The notes under the pieces: generated by a model
What the model was told of the DNA's origin: nothing
Database searches by the model: none
The model's input: only the letters and a program-made list of their open reading frames with translations
In this document: positions 45,949 to 56,004 of the stretch, piece after piece
Position numbering within the stretch: position 1 is the first letter of the stretch
How the letters are laid out: each line of letters begins with the position of its first letter
Made by a program: the position numbers and the translations under genes
DNA from: Chara braunii
Lineage: Eukaryota; Streptophyta; Charophyceae; Charales; Characeae
Length of the DNA stretch: 64,000 bases
Assembly (NCBI GenBank): GCA_003427395.1
Contig: BFEA01000095.1
Coordinates: forward strand, 2,133,455 to 2,197,454
Direction of reading: 5' to 3'

Positions 45949-47013
45949 CTAAATGGTGAGACCCCTGCTCACCTCGTCTCGAGCCACAAACTTCTTTAGC
46001 CTCGAGCCTGACACCCAGTCCTTCCATGCCGTCCCATTCAACTCTTCGATTTGGTAGGCACCATGTTCACCACATCTGGTGACCCTGTAAGGCCCCAACC
46101 ACCTCTTATCCAACTTTCGCGACCACTGCTTTTCCAGGGACGCGTCATACAACAACACAACGTCTCCCACCTTGAGAGGCTCCTTTCTTACTCTCGCTAT
46201 CTTGTCCCACCGGAACTTGTCCTTGGTACGGCTGTCCGCGGTTCTACTTGCTGCCTCCTCAATCTTGTCCTCAATAGCGCCGATCTGTCGTGCCCTTAAA
46301 TCCAGTAGTTCCTCAAACGTCAGATCAGTCTCGAGGTCCCGTCGCCTCCAGGTTTTCAGGAAGCTTTCAATGGGAAACGTCCCATGCCTGCCGTACCATA
46401 GCGTAGCCGGTGCATAGTCCGTGCTCCTCCTGATAGTGATGTTATCCACAAAAAACGTGACCCTTAGAAAGTTTGGCCATTGGTTGGGCCTGCCATCGGT
46501 CCAATTGACAAGAAGATTTGTGATGGTGCTATGCCCCCTCTCCACAGGTGCGTTGGCTTGAGGGTGCGCTGCAGTAGTGTACTCAGCGATTACCCCATAC
46601 TTCTTCAAAAGAGCCTTCACTTCTGCACATGTGAACTCGGACCCTCTATCCATCACGAATCTGGACACAAAGGGGTAGCGAAGATAGTACTCTTCGATGC
46701 ATCGGACCAATGTCTCTTTAGTCTTCGTGCGAATGGCCCTGCCATCCACAAACCCCGAGAGGTTGTCCCATGCATCAAAGATGAAATTGTAGCTCCCTAT
46801 CCCCAACGACATTGCCAATAGATCCAAGTGCATGACTGCTCCAACCTCACGAACGTACGTTGGGTGCAGCGGCTCCCTGGGTCCGAGAGCAGACCGTTTT
46901 CGGCATGGCACGCAAGACTTACAGTAATCGTCGATCATCTGCCCCATGCCATCCCAATAGTACATCTCGTGGATTTTCAGATATGTCGTATCTGCACCTC
47001 TGTGGCCACCTGC
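45949..47013 (-). pseudogene. Element B integrase, inverted
   Basis: Minus strand, open to 45949. It starts within the zinc module (GGHRGADTTYLKIHEMYYWD then CKSCVPC, completing HHCC), followed by the core with the three catalytic positions in MHLDLLAM, SRFVMDRGSEFTC and NAPVERGHSTI, and the C-terminal part LKVGDVVLLYDASLEKQWSR and RWLGPYRVTRCG. It has no chromodomain, unlike element A. No stop lies within the 338 residues from 46965 to 45949. A TGA lies just beyond the right breakpoint, which is why the open frame seems to begin at 46965. Confidence 0.92.
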
Positions 47014-47014
47014 T

Positions 47015-48532
47015 CAGGGGCCGCAAGTGCAGGAACAGAGAGTGGAACCGTCTGCTGATGAAAAGGAGCTGGACAAAAAAGAGAGGGCAGCAAGGGAGCT
47101 GGAGATCAGGACTCAGCTCCGAATGAAGAACCTTGCAGAGTTGCATGAGAAGATGCAGCAAGGAAAGGCGCCTGAAGAGGTAGAGGACAAAAAAGGAAAG
47201 GGTACCTGCACTCAGGAGGAGGACCCTCCTCTGTTCTCAGAGGTCTGGATGGGGTTCGACAAGCTATTGGATGTCGCAGGGAGGTCAGAAGGTCAACATC
47301 AGGAGATGGGGGTTAAGTTGGTCTCTACAGACCTGCTCAACCTTAAGAGCGTGGTGAGAGAAGGCTTCGCCGCAGCAAGGACCTCAGATCAGAAGATTGG
47401 GGACAGGCTGACAAAGGTGGCACAAGAGGCTTATGGCCAGAGGGTGGACTGGGAGAGAAAGGTTGGGGACCTGAAGAGAGAACTAGACAGACAGAGCAAA
47501 GTGTTGGCAGCATTAAAGGCAGACATGGAGAGAGTCTCAGCAGAGAATGAGGCCATCAGACAAGTCAATCAGACCCTTAACAAGGTCATTGACGCTCCGA
47601 GGGCCTATTTGTGTGCACAACTGGCCTTCTTCCGGGTTAAGGAGATTGAGTGGGAGAAAATAATTTGAGACCTCGAAGCCAAGTATACCAAGCAAGCTCC
47701 CACAAGAGTGGTGGATTGGGCAGAGGTCCAGAAGTTTGAGATCAGGGAACAGCCTCCAGAGGAAGTCTTCAAGAGGGAGAACGAAGTAGAGGTGGCGGAC
47801 CAGCAGGAGGATGAGGAGATCCCTCTGATCGACAAGGAGATGTTGGAGCAGCCAGGAGTACTTGTGGGAAAGGGTGCACAGGTCGGAGAGTTTGAGTGGA
47901 GGTTACCTGTTGGCCTGACACTGGGACACGAGTCGGCAGTACCACAGGAGGGACTACCAGTTGAGGCAATAAGAGCTGGGGAGGTTCCACCTACTATTCG
48001 GAAAGAGACTGCGGGATAGTAAGAGGGTCAGGAAAGTGTGGGCCAGACCATGGTTGGGACTGAGCAGAGAGTGGACCAGAGGGAATGTGAGGAGTCAACC
48101 ATGCTTCAGGAGGTGCCAGTTGCTACAGATTTGCGGGATGTACTGGGATCTTGGGCCACTAGGTCAGGGCCAGAGGGGCGTGTTGGGGAGCCGGGGATGC
48201 CAGCAGATGACAGAGCAGCCTGCCCCACTTCCTCAGGGGTCCCATAGCAGGAGGTTACGAGCAAGATCTCAACAACCCCGTCATCTGTACCCTCGCTGGA
48301 AGGAGAGAAGATGGCTCAGAAGAAGCTTGGCAAATGCTTCTATTGCAAGAGGGAAAAACATCGATCTGATGACTGCCCCAAGAGCCTCAAGGACGAGGCA
48401 AATGGATTGTGTACCAGGGAGTCATCAGGGGTATGGAGAGATAGAAATGAAAACCTAGTCCCTAAGACTCGTGATGGGGTAAGGGTGCAGTTGTATAGGC
48501 AGCTGCAGGAGGTCATGAGTGATCAGGAATAG
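47015..48532 (+). pseudogene. Second half of element B extra ORF with CCHC knuckle
   Basis: One frame from 47015 with in-frame stops at 47666 (TGA), 48017 (TAG), 48020 (TAA) and 48245 (TAG), all compatible with CGA, CAG or CAA origins. It begins with a charged helical part (KELDKKERAARELEIRTQLR), a second helix (RKVGDLKRELDRQSKVLAAL, coiled-coil spacing), an acidic linker, and a zinc knuckle CFYCKREKHRSDDC at 48335-48376 near the C terminus. Joined to the inverted first half the protein would be about 780 residues: capsid-like, coiled coil, nucleocapsid-like. It may be a second gag or a gag-derived accessory protein. Confidence 0.8.
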
Positions 48533-50441
48533 GAATTTCTAATAAGGTCCGGAAAGGTCTAAAGTCTAACATACGCGGGATTTCTCTGACTCTCAGACTG
48601 ATGGCTACTTGTATATAGAGAGATACGTGGAGGATTGGATCAGACCGATGTACATCATTATACTGAGCCAGTAGTGAGATGTTACGTCGTGTTATAGACT
48701 TAAAAACCTCTTTCTGTACATAAGATAACGTTGAGTATGACGTTGACGATTTCTCATTTTTTTTTAATGTGATGTAGAGTGTTAACGTCCTTATAGAATA
48801 ACGTTCATGAGTGTGGAGTGACCGTCGAGTTCCGATACTTGGACGCTTGACTACCTTGATTCCTTATGGGATACCTGAACTCCTTGTATAATATTTTAAG
48901 TTTTATAAAGGACAGGAGCCTTTGCACAGTCCGGGGCCCCATGTCCTGAGTGTATACGTGAGTCTCAACCTTTGTCCCTGTGTTGTATTTGGTGTGTCGC
49001 ACTCACTCTCGGTTTGTGGGCTTGCCCATATGGATTATGGTGTGATGAGATGAGTATTGTGAAATGAATTCATATGCACTTTCTTCTACTGTACTAACAT
49101 ATCCCTGCCCCATGACAAGTGAAACCGGAAGAATAATGTAAGGAAGTGTTCTCAAATTATGGAGACAATGATGACATGATATATTTTGCCCAGATAATGA
49201 TGAATGGAAAGGCCACAATGAAAAGTTGTGTGTTTTTGTGCATGATTGAAAAAGAAAGAGGGAAGTCTAATGGCCAATTGGACTTTCTTAACAGTATGAC
49301 ATTTTGGGAGAGCGCTCAAAAGAGTCGCTATAAGTGATGATAGTGTTTGAATGTATATAAAAGTCTGACGAGGAAAGATCAGATATTTTGAGAAAATCAT
49401 AGTTTGAAATTTCTGGCAATTATGTTGGAACTTGGAGAATATTGTGAGTATCCCTAAAAAGACGGGTGACCTCACCTGCTTTTGATCAGAGTAAGAGATG
49501 CACGACCCCGTGGAATTATCGAGGATTTTTTTATGGAATATTGAGAAGGGCACTATCCCTCCACGTAGTCCCGTGGGCAGCGGTATGTGATCCTTTGATT
49601 GTTGTTGTGAAAGAAAGTGTCAGACCACATGGGTTAGTCTAAGGGACGTATTGTGAGGCCGAGCTAAGGGGCTAGACTTAGCATCGCTGAAACTGTAGAA
49701 CCTAACTCCCAGCGAGGGCCGCTGACTGGCGCAACCTGGCAGCGGGACTATGGCTTACTAAAGGTTAAGTCCTGAAGGGTCGGCCACTCGGAGGGGTTTA
49801 ACTGGAAGGAAGGTCTTTGGGGTCGATTAAGTCAAGAGTCAGTACCCTTCCGGGTGCCAAGATAGGAAGAGTTGTTTATCGTTGCGTAACCAACAAGGGC
49901 ACCATCGCTACATAACAACGCGGTGGGTCGTGGATTCGGCGTGATCGACCGGTCCATGGTGGGCCAAGATGGAGACCTGGAGCCGCCTGTGTTAGACTTC
50001 AGGCTGGACGTTCGTTTGAGTTGAGATGGTAGATACTACCATGTGGGCGGCTGAAAGCAGCCTGTGTTTTGAGAGGTCTCGGTTAGGGGCCGCGTCCTAA
50101 GTTATGACCCCGTTCGCAGGACGATGACTAAATAGGACACCCAACAATGACCTGGCAGAGGTCTACGACGAAGGGAGAGGACTATCAACCTACTACCTGG
50201 GAGCGGGAAGTACACTGAAGTACGGAACAAAGTATCCCCTAGCTCCGAGGTCAGGACATGGGAGACCCAGGTTAAAACCCTGGCAGTGGAACGTCGTGAC
50301 GGGAGCAGGTTGATGAGACAACCTCAAACGGAGTCAAGCCGGTGAACCGGATTTGTCCCTTCCTTGTCTGCAAGATGTGTTTGTGGTTATAGCTTGATTG
50401 ACCGACGCGACGGGGACGTCGCTTAATAAGGTCCGGAAAAC
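48533..50441. other. Non-coding interval between elements; 16-bp direct repeat at its edges
   Basis: TAATAAGGTCCGGAAA occurs at 48540-48555 just after the extra ORF and again at 50424-50439 just before the TG of the 824-bp repeat. A string TGGCGCAACCTGGCAGCGGG near 49727 has the TGG start of a primer-binding site but fits no tRNA I can name. No coding region is supported. Confidence 0.4.
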
Positions 50442-51265
50442 TGTCGGCCCGAATACCCTTACAAGGGTATTTGGGCACGTTTGTTGCAGCTGGCAGGAAG
50501 TACGCGCCTGACAATATCTGAGGGCGCGTCCCATTTGTATTGATTAGAGAGTGTGTGGGCGTGCACTTCGTGGGCACGCGTTAGCCTGACCAAGTCTGGG
50601 TCGAGGAGGACCATGAGACGCCGATAGGACAGGTCAGAGCTAAGCTAGATTTTTTGAGGNGGTCGCAGACTCACACNCGCGGTCGGAATGTCGGACGNCA
50701 TAAAGATTGACCNGATAAGGCNGTGCCGGAGAGGAAAGCGTTGTCTNACTNATGGGGGACNGGCGGTCCTGGGTCGCACCACGTGAAATGTCGCAGGCGC
50801 TAGGTTGATCATGTGCCGCCGGCAGCANAAGCCATGGNGGGCTTTAGCNAGGACGGCGTGGGCTGGGGCGGAGTGAGTAGAAGTCAGGGCGTTTTTTGGC
50901 CCAAAGGTGGTAGGACGGGCAGTTTCTCGACGAATATTAAGGAGTGGGAGAGCCCGGCCATAGCCGAAACGTGATGCGGCAACACGCGCAACAAGCCTAG
51001 CGAGACCGTGCCCTCCAAAGTAAGACTTGGGTGCCTGCGGGTCCTTTGACGCAAGCGGTAAGTAAGAGGAACGGCCTGAGATACTGTTTGCAGGCCTGGA
51101 CAGGCTGCCCTTACTCTTTATGAGGAGGGCTTAGCCTACTACTACTGGGTTGGGGCTTAGCCCTATAGGTTATGTCATTGAGCTATCACCAGGCGGCTCC
51201 CGGGATCGAGGCTAGAGCGGAGCAGCGGGAGCGGCGGAGGAGCACCATGGAGGAAGCTGAGGGGT
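50442..51265 (+). repeat. 824-bp LTR-like repeat, copy 2
   Basis: Matches 30610-31433 base for base in length. About eleven single N positions between 50660 and 50849 fall at places where copy 1 has a defined base, as if reads from several copies were collapsed. Similarity ends 19 bases after an ATG at 51247 that starts the coding region leading to element C, so the repeat includes leader sequence as well as any LTR. No third copy lies downstream of element C within the window. Confidence 0.75.
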
Positions 51266-51534
51266 CGACCCAGAGAGTGAGGTTGACGAGGAGGAGATTG
51301 ATGTTACACACAAAGAGATTGACGTTACAGACGCCCATTTTTCCAGGATAGGAGTAGCAGTCTGGGCGTAGGAGGTAGAGGAGCGCATTAGGGCGACGGT
51401 TGAGTGAGCTTAGCTACTGATCCTACTCGACCATACTGGACCTGAGTGCGAGAGTTGTCTGAAGGGTTAGCAACGTCGAGAGATGGGGTGCATCGGAGGG
51501 AGTAGAGTGATGCNGACCGAGAGTAGGAGAAGAG
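51264..51534 (+). pseudogene. N-terminal part of accessory coding region, broken
   Basis: Codons in frame from 51264 read an acidic segment (EVDEEEIDVTHKEIDVTDAH, then FSRIGVAVWA) followed by a stop at 51369-51371 and further coding-like text (EVEERIRATVE, LLILLDHTGPECESCLKG) with more TAG/TGA codons. The composition is protein-like and the stops are of the CAG/CGA type. It probably joins the frame at 51535 through a lost or gained base near the N at 51514. Confidence 0.45.
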
Positions 51535-52926
51535 ATGAGGAGTGATTTAGTGGCTTGGTTAGCTTATGTTCTCTCACGAGAGTCCGAATCGTATAGTGTG
51601 AAGAAGCTTGTGGGACCTAGAGAGACGACGGTTGGATACGACATACCACTTTCTGTGGCGTTAGAAGAGGCAGAGCGTGTACCGATACGATACTTGGGAA
51701 TGTGGCTCACAGAGGGGCTCTTCCTTTGGACAGTGATACTACGAGACGAACGACCCGAGAGGACTCATGATCTAGAAGGGGTCGGACATTTAGTAGTTGA
51801 TAGAGCACACGATTTAGAGATAGGACTGACGCTCGCAGGGGCGAGCAGGAGTTGGAGGAGAAGCGAGTCGTTGGCTAGAGTGATGGTTAATCAGCAACTG
51901 GCGAGACTCTCAGGAGGGAGGACGAGTTGGAGCTGCTTGGTATATGGTCCACCACATCCGACCCTCTACCCGAGAATGGATTGGCGATTAGGACTTCCTA
52001 CCTTCGTGATAGGGCAGACCTATGGGAGCGTGGATCGTTTGAGTAGAGCAGTGGACCACACACTTTACGCGCTCTGGGAGGGCTTAGCGCCCCGCTTCAA
52101 GGAAGTATACTACGCCATTTGTGTGAGGTGGGGGCCACCCAGTAGAGAGACGCTTGACGACATCATAGACGTTACTAGCTGGGTGGACTGTCTGAGGCCA
52201 ATCGATCTGATTAGGTACTGCAGGAGATGGGCAGAGATCGATTACGCGAGGCTAGAGGATGTGAGATTTCTCTTCGAGGCCGCAGCTTAGGGAATGCCGG
52301 GAAGGACGGCCATGGTGATGCGTGTAGGAGAGCAACTGGTAAGCGCAGGATACGCTGTGACAGTACTTCTCCGAGCGTACGTAGACGAGGACTTGACAGC
52401 GAGGGAGTGCAGACAACGAGCCAGGGATTTGATCCACGAGCGTAGAGCTGATGTACTGGCGCGAGTGACCTTCCAGACCTCGATTTCCGATGATGTGATG
52501 ATATGATCTCATGGTTATATGCGCGCAGAGCACTACCACGATGAGACGGTAGCGGAGGCTAGAGCGAGGGTGAGAGGATGAGCTGGAAAAAGATTTGGAC
52601 TGAGTATGGATCAGGAGAGTGAGGCAGTCGGAAGAGTGAGAAAGCGCGTTAAAGAACCACTCTTGAACCAGGTAAAGAAGTTGGGGGACAAGTTAAGGGA
52701 GATCTGGTCGTGTCAGGATGAGGGCAAGTTGCGTAGGGCTGAACTCGTGACGAGAGAGTTAGAGAATCTGTTTAGTGAGGAAAGAGAGATTATCCAGGCG
52801 TGGAGATTAGACTTTCTGGAGAGGGTAAAGGCTAGAAGCGTATCACGCGAAGAAACAAGTGAGCGATCTGCAGAGAGCGAGACAACGGAAGACAAAGTAA
52901 CGCAGGGAAGTAGCGACAGGACATGA
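51535..52926 (+). pseudogene. Accessory ORF 1 upstream of element C gag
   Basis: I recognise no domain. One frame runs 464 codons from ATG 51535 to TGA 52924-52926, broken only at 52288 (TAG), 52504 (TGA) and 52579 (TGA), each compatible with CAG or CGA origin. The first 251 residues are Trp-, Arg- and Leu-rich and look globular (ALEEAERVPIRYLGMWLTEG, SWSCLVYGPPHPTLYPRMDW). The last 107 residues are helical and charged (LNQVKKLGDKLREIWSCQDE, LVTRELENLFSEEREIIQAW) with a Ser/Glu-rich tail. It lies between the 824-bp repeat and gag, the place where Ogre-type plant elements carry an extra ORF. No similarity to those proteins could be tested here. Confidence 0.6.
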
Positions 52927-53440
52927 GCGGGATTGCACTACACACGACGGATCGGTACTCATTATATGTGGTAGGGAGACTGGACGAACCATTAGTGTTA
53001 GTGATCATAGAACTCCAGCTCCATACCAGACTGTGCAAAGTTGAGGAGGCAGAGTGTGTCCGCCGCGCGCTGCGTGAGGCTAGGGGAACAGGACTTTGGA
53101 TTGGAATAGAAGGAGGACGGAGGATAAAATACGTATTCCAAGTGACACCTTTCGAAGGGCGGTCTCGGATAAGGGCATGGTACGAGACGACTAGAGAGGC
53201 TGAGAGGTTGAAGATAAGCGAAGCCAGGAAAGCTGGAGAGTTAGGGAGAGTTGTAACAGATGGTGCAATACTCAGGGTGTTGGCCGCTCACGACCGGTAC
53301 TGGAAGTAATCGATAAAGACTTTAGAGGCGATAGAGGATGGTGGAGATAAGGAGGACTTTGAGACATTTTATGACATATTGAAACGGTCGGCGATGAGGT
53401 TACAAGTGGTTATAGCACTAACTTATCTCAGCTGCTAGAC
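52923..53440 (+). pseudogene. Accessory ORF 2, overlapping ORF 1 by ATGA
   Basis: The start codon at 52923-52925 overlaps the ORF 1 stop (ATGA), a layout that suits termination-reinitiation. It reads 128 residues to TAA at 53307-53309 (RYSLYVVGRLDEPLVLVIIE, GLWIGIEGGRRIKYVFQVTP), with an alternating beta-strand character in the first half and a charged helix in the second. The frame remains coding-like after the stop to about 53440. Unknown family. Confidence 0.5.
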
Positions 53441-53930
53441 AGATGACCTCGTCCGTCTGGGAGATAAGGGAGTGGAAATAGAAATTGGAAGCTCTTGGAA
53501 GGATAGTGGAAGCTAGAAAGGTCGATGGGCGACTTTGGATGGCAGTAGGAGGGCCTTTAGCGGGCTAACCGATTCAGGACAGGGCTAGGAGAACTAGCAA
53601 GGAGGACGGAGATAGACGCTCGGAGACTCTTGAGGGGTGTTGATCAGGAGACATTGGCTAGGTTTGGGNGGAGATAGACGCTCGGAGACTCTTGAGGGGT
53701 GTTGATCAGGAGACATTGGCTAGGTTTGGGACTGCGATCTGTCTCAAGGATAGAGGTCCTGTCACGGGTGTACTGCAGATCCGGGGAGGCACGGCCTTGT
53801 TGGCCGATCCCGAAGGAGAGGTTTACTTAGACACAGGGATTCTTGGGATAGAGGAAGAGCACGAGATCCGCGACCGGTACGGGATACTGGAAGTGGTAAT
53901 CAAGGCAGTCGAGAGCTAAAATTTGAGGCC
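53441..53930 (+). pseudogene. Accessory ORF 3 fragments
   Basis: Coding-like text in a shifted frame (MTSSVWEIREWK, KLEALGRIVEARKVDGRLWM) with TAG and TAA stops of CAG/CAA type, then after a single-N join a frame from 53692 to 53919 (GVLQIRGGTALLADPEGEVY, IEEEHEIRDRYGILEVVIKA). The last part is an open 76-codon frame 139 bases before gag. Unknown family. The reading is compromised by the assembly join at 53669. Confidence 0.4.
53608..53730. repeat. Exact 61-bp duplication around a single N (assembly join)
   Basis: 53608-53668 and 53670-53730 are identical and separated by one N. Overlapping contig ends placed side by side with a 1-base gap explain this better than a biological duplication. 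Confidence 0.85.
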
Positions 53931-54058
53931 AACGCGAGCCGTGACAAGGAAACAGGTCCGGGTTTCCGCAATTGTCACAGGTCCGGGCTGCAGCGACTGT
54001 CATAGGGTCGGGCTGTAACAGTTGACTAGAATACCTAACTGCATCTTCTGGCGGTCCA

Positions 54059-56004
54059 ATGGAACCCGACACGATGGGGCCACAACCGACCACGGGCGAA
54101 GCGGGAGAGGAGTACAGGACATCGCCTGATCGAGCTCTGAGGGATCTGAAGGAACGAATTAGGCGAGAAACACCGCTGAGACGGGCTGACCAAACCAATG
54201 ACGAAGGGCCCGACGTAAGGGGCGAACCAGTTGCGACAGAGCCGCAGGAGACTCTAAAGACGGGTACCTCGAGCGGACGACGAGAAGCAACGAGGCGACG
54301 CTCCCCCGAGTACAAGCGGAGGGACACCATAGCGGATAGGCACGGAGACAACTGGAGAGAGAGTTTGAGGGATTCCTATTGGAGGGATAGAGATAGAGAC
54401 AGGCCGCCGCCCAGGCGAGTCTTCGACCCCCAGACAGGAGAGTTACATCCGCTCCCTTACGAGAGCAAGGATCGCTATATTATTACGCACAAGGCCTCAG
54501 AGCCTCCTATCTTCAGGGGCTATGGTATCACANAATATCTGGAGAAGTGGGAGCTTCACGCCAGCAGGAGTCAGTGGTCGGAGGAAGAGATTATAGAGAA
54601 CTTCCTATTTAATAGGGACCCAAGTCTCGGTAGGGAAGTAAAAGAAGCTCGACCGAAGGATGGAAAATGGACTACGTACAAGAAGAACCTCGTTGAGCTT
54701 TACAAATTGGAGGATAACAAGTATTCCATCAAGGACCTTGAAACAATGACTCAAGATGAAGATGAGAGCGTACGGGCATTTGGGATGCGTTTCCAGAAAA
54801 TCTCTGACGTGCTGATGAAGAAGGGGAAGATCTCAGAGGTTGAGCGCTGTAGTATCTTCATCGGACACTTGTCCAAAGGTAGGCAAAAGAGTATACTTAG
54901 AGATCTTCCGCGCGAAAGGCTTGATTTCTCAGAAGTGCTAAAGCTCGTGATAAAGGCAGAGGCAGACGATTACAAGGACTTGGTGTGGAGAGGGATGACG
55001 AGACGTGACTTCTCTCTCTACAAGGAGTATGCCACTGATAGATGTCCTGATTTCAAGGACTATCCCTGGTCGGAGAAGAATGAGGCCGTGGCTGAGGAAG
55101 TGAAGGAAAAACGGGACATGGTGAAGGGATTGACGAGAGAGGTTACAGAGATTGTGACCACTACAAGGGCCACGGCCTACCGAGATAAACCTGGAGGGTC
55201 CTAATCACTTCGCCGGGACCGTAGGAACAACGATTCCTGGAGGATTGTCGAGGATAGAAATCTTCGGACGTTGACTGATTATCGTACGAGGGGAAGAGAG
55301 AGAGACGATGAGCCATGGCGACGTAGGGATGATGAGATAGACCGAGACCGCAGAGATCGCGAGCCGTTTGCGCGAGCAAGGAGGCTGGATGATTACCCGC
55401 GAAGCCCTCGCTATGAGGCCGATTGGGGTAGAGGCGACTCCCGTGGCCGATGGGAGACAGATCAGGGCCGACGGGATGGATATAGGAACGTCAGATACGA
55501 GAGTTCAGACCGAGATGGATATAAGGACGACAAATACGAGAGATCGGACCGAGATGGATATAGGGACGACAGATACGAGAGGTCGGGTCGAAATGGCTAC
55601 AAAGGTGGTAGGTATAAAAGAGGAAATCGGGACTGGGAACGACAAGATGGGTCGCGCGGACGGCTTGAGCGCGGGGGAGATGCGAGAGAGCAGCGCGATG
55701 AGTCGCGGGGGTGGTACAACCGAGGGGACCGACGCGATGAGTCACGAGGGCGATATGACTCGGGGGACCGCCAGAATGATTCGCGAGNNCGGTATGAGCA
55801 AGGAGGGTCTGGAGAAGACCGCCGCAACGATTCGCGCGGTCGGAATGAGAGAGGGGGATATGGCGTCTCATCGGAACCATATCCCAAGTCGCCTGACCCC
55901 AAGGCAGCCAGGAGTTCGATCTCTAGAAGCGCAGACGACAGGCCATCTACTCCAGGAACTCATGCGTCTACTATAGAGGAGAAGATCATATCAACAAGGA
56001 TTGC
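54059..56004 (+). pseudogene. Element C gag
   Basis: ATG at 54059 opens a frame to TAA 55202-55204 and continues in the same frame from 55205 to 56026. An Arg/Glu-rich head is followed by the capsid-like block IFRGYGI, LEKWELHASRSQWSEEEIIE, AFGMRFQKISDVLMKKGKIS and RCSIFIGHLSKGRQKSILRD. The nucleocapsid part is Arg/Asp/Gly-rich with three 13-residue units of the form (R/K)YER.DRDGY.DD at about 55494-55610 and several RDESRGRY units. The zinc knuckle CVYYRGEDHINKDC (55963-56004) lies one frame over and has Tyr in place of the second Cys, a G-to-A change that would destroy zinc binding. Confidence 0.85.

Larger units (their letters stand above)
39133..48532 (+). mobile_element. Element B: Ty3/gypsy element with extra ORF and 2-kb internal inversion
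   Basis: Order on the plus strand: tRNA-Asp primer-binding site, gag with CCHC knuckle, protease, RT, RNase H, start of the integrase zinc module. An inverted block at about 44960-47013 carries the rest of integrase and the first half of a gag-like ORF. The second half of that ORF follows, with its own CCHC knuckle. Undoing the inversion gives gag-PR-RT-RH-IN-extra ORF. More than ten in-frame stops show it is dead. No 3' LTR was found. Confidence 0.85.

Noticed and set aside
49727-49747. TGGCGCAACCTGGCAGCGGG as a primer-binding site
   Set aside because: Starts TGG but matches no tRNA 3' end I can name, and no LTR pair brackets it.
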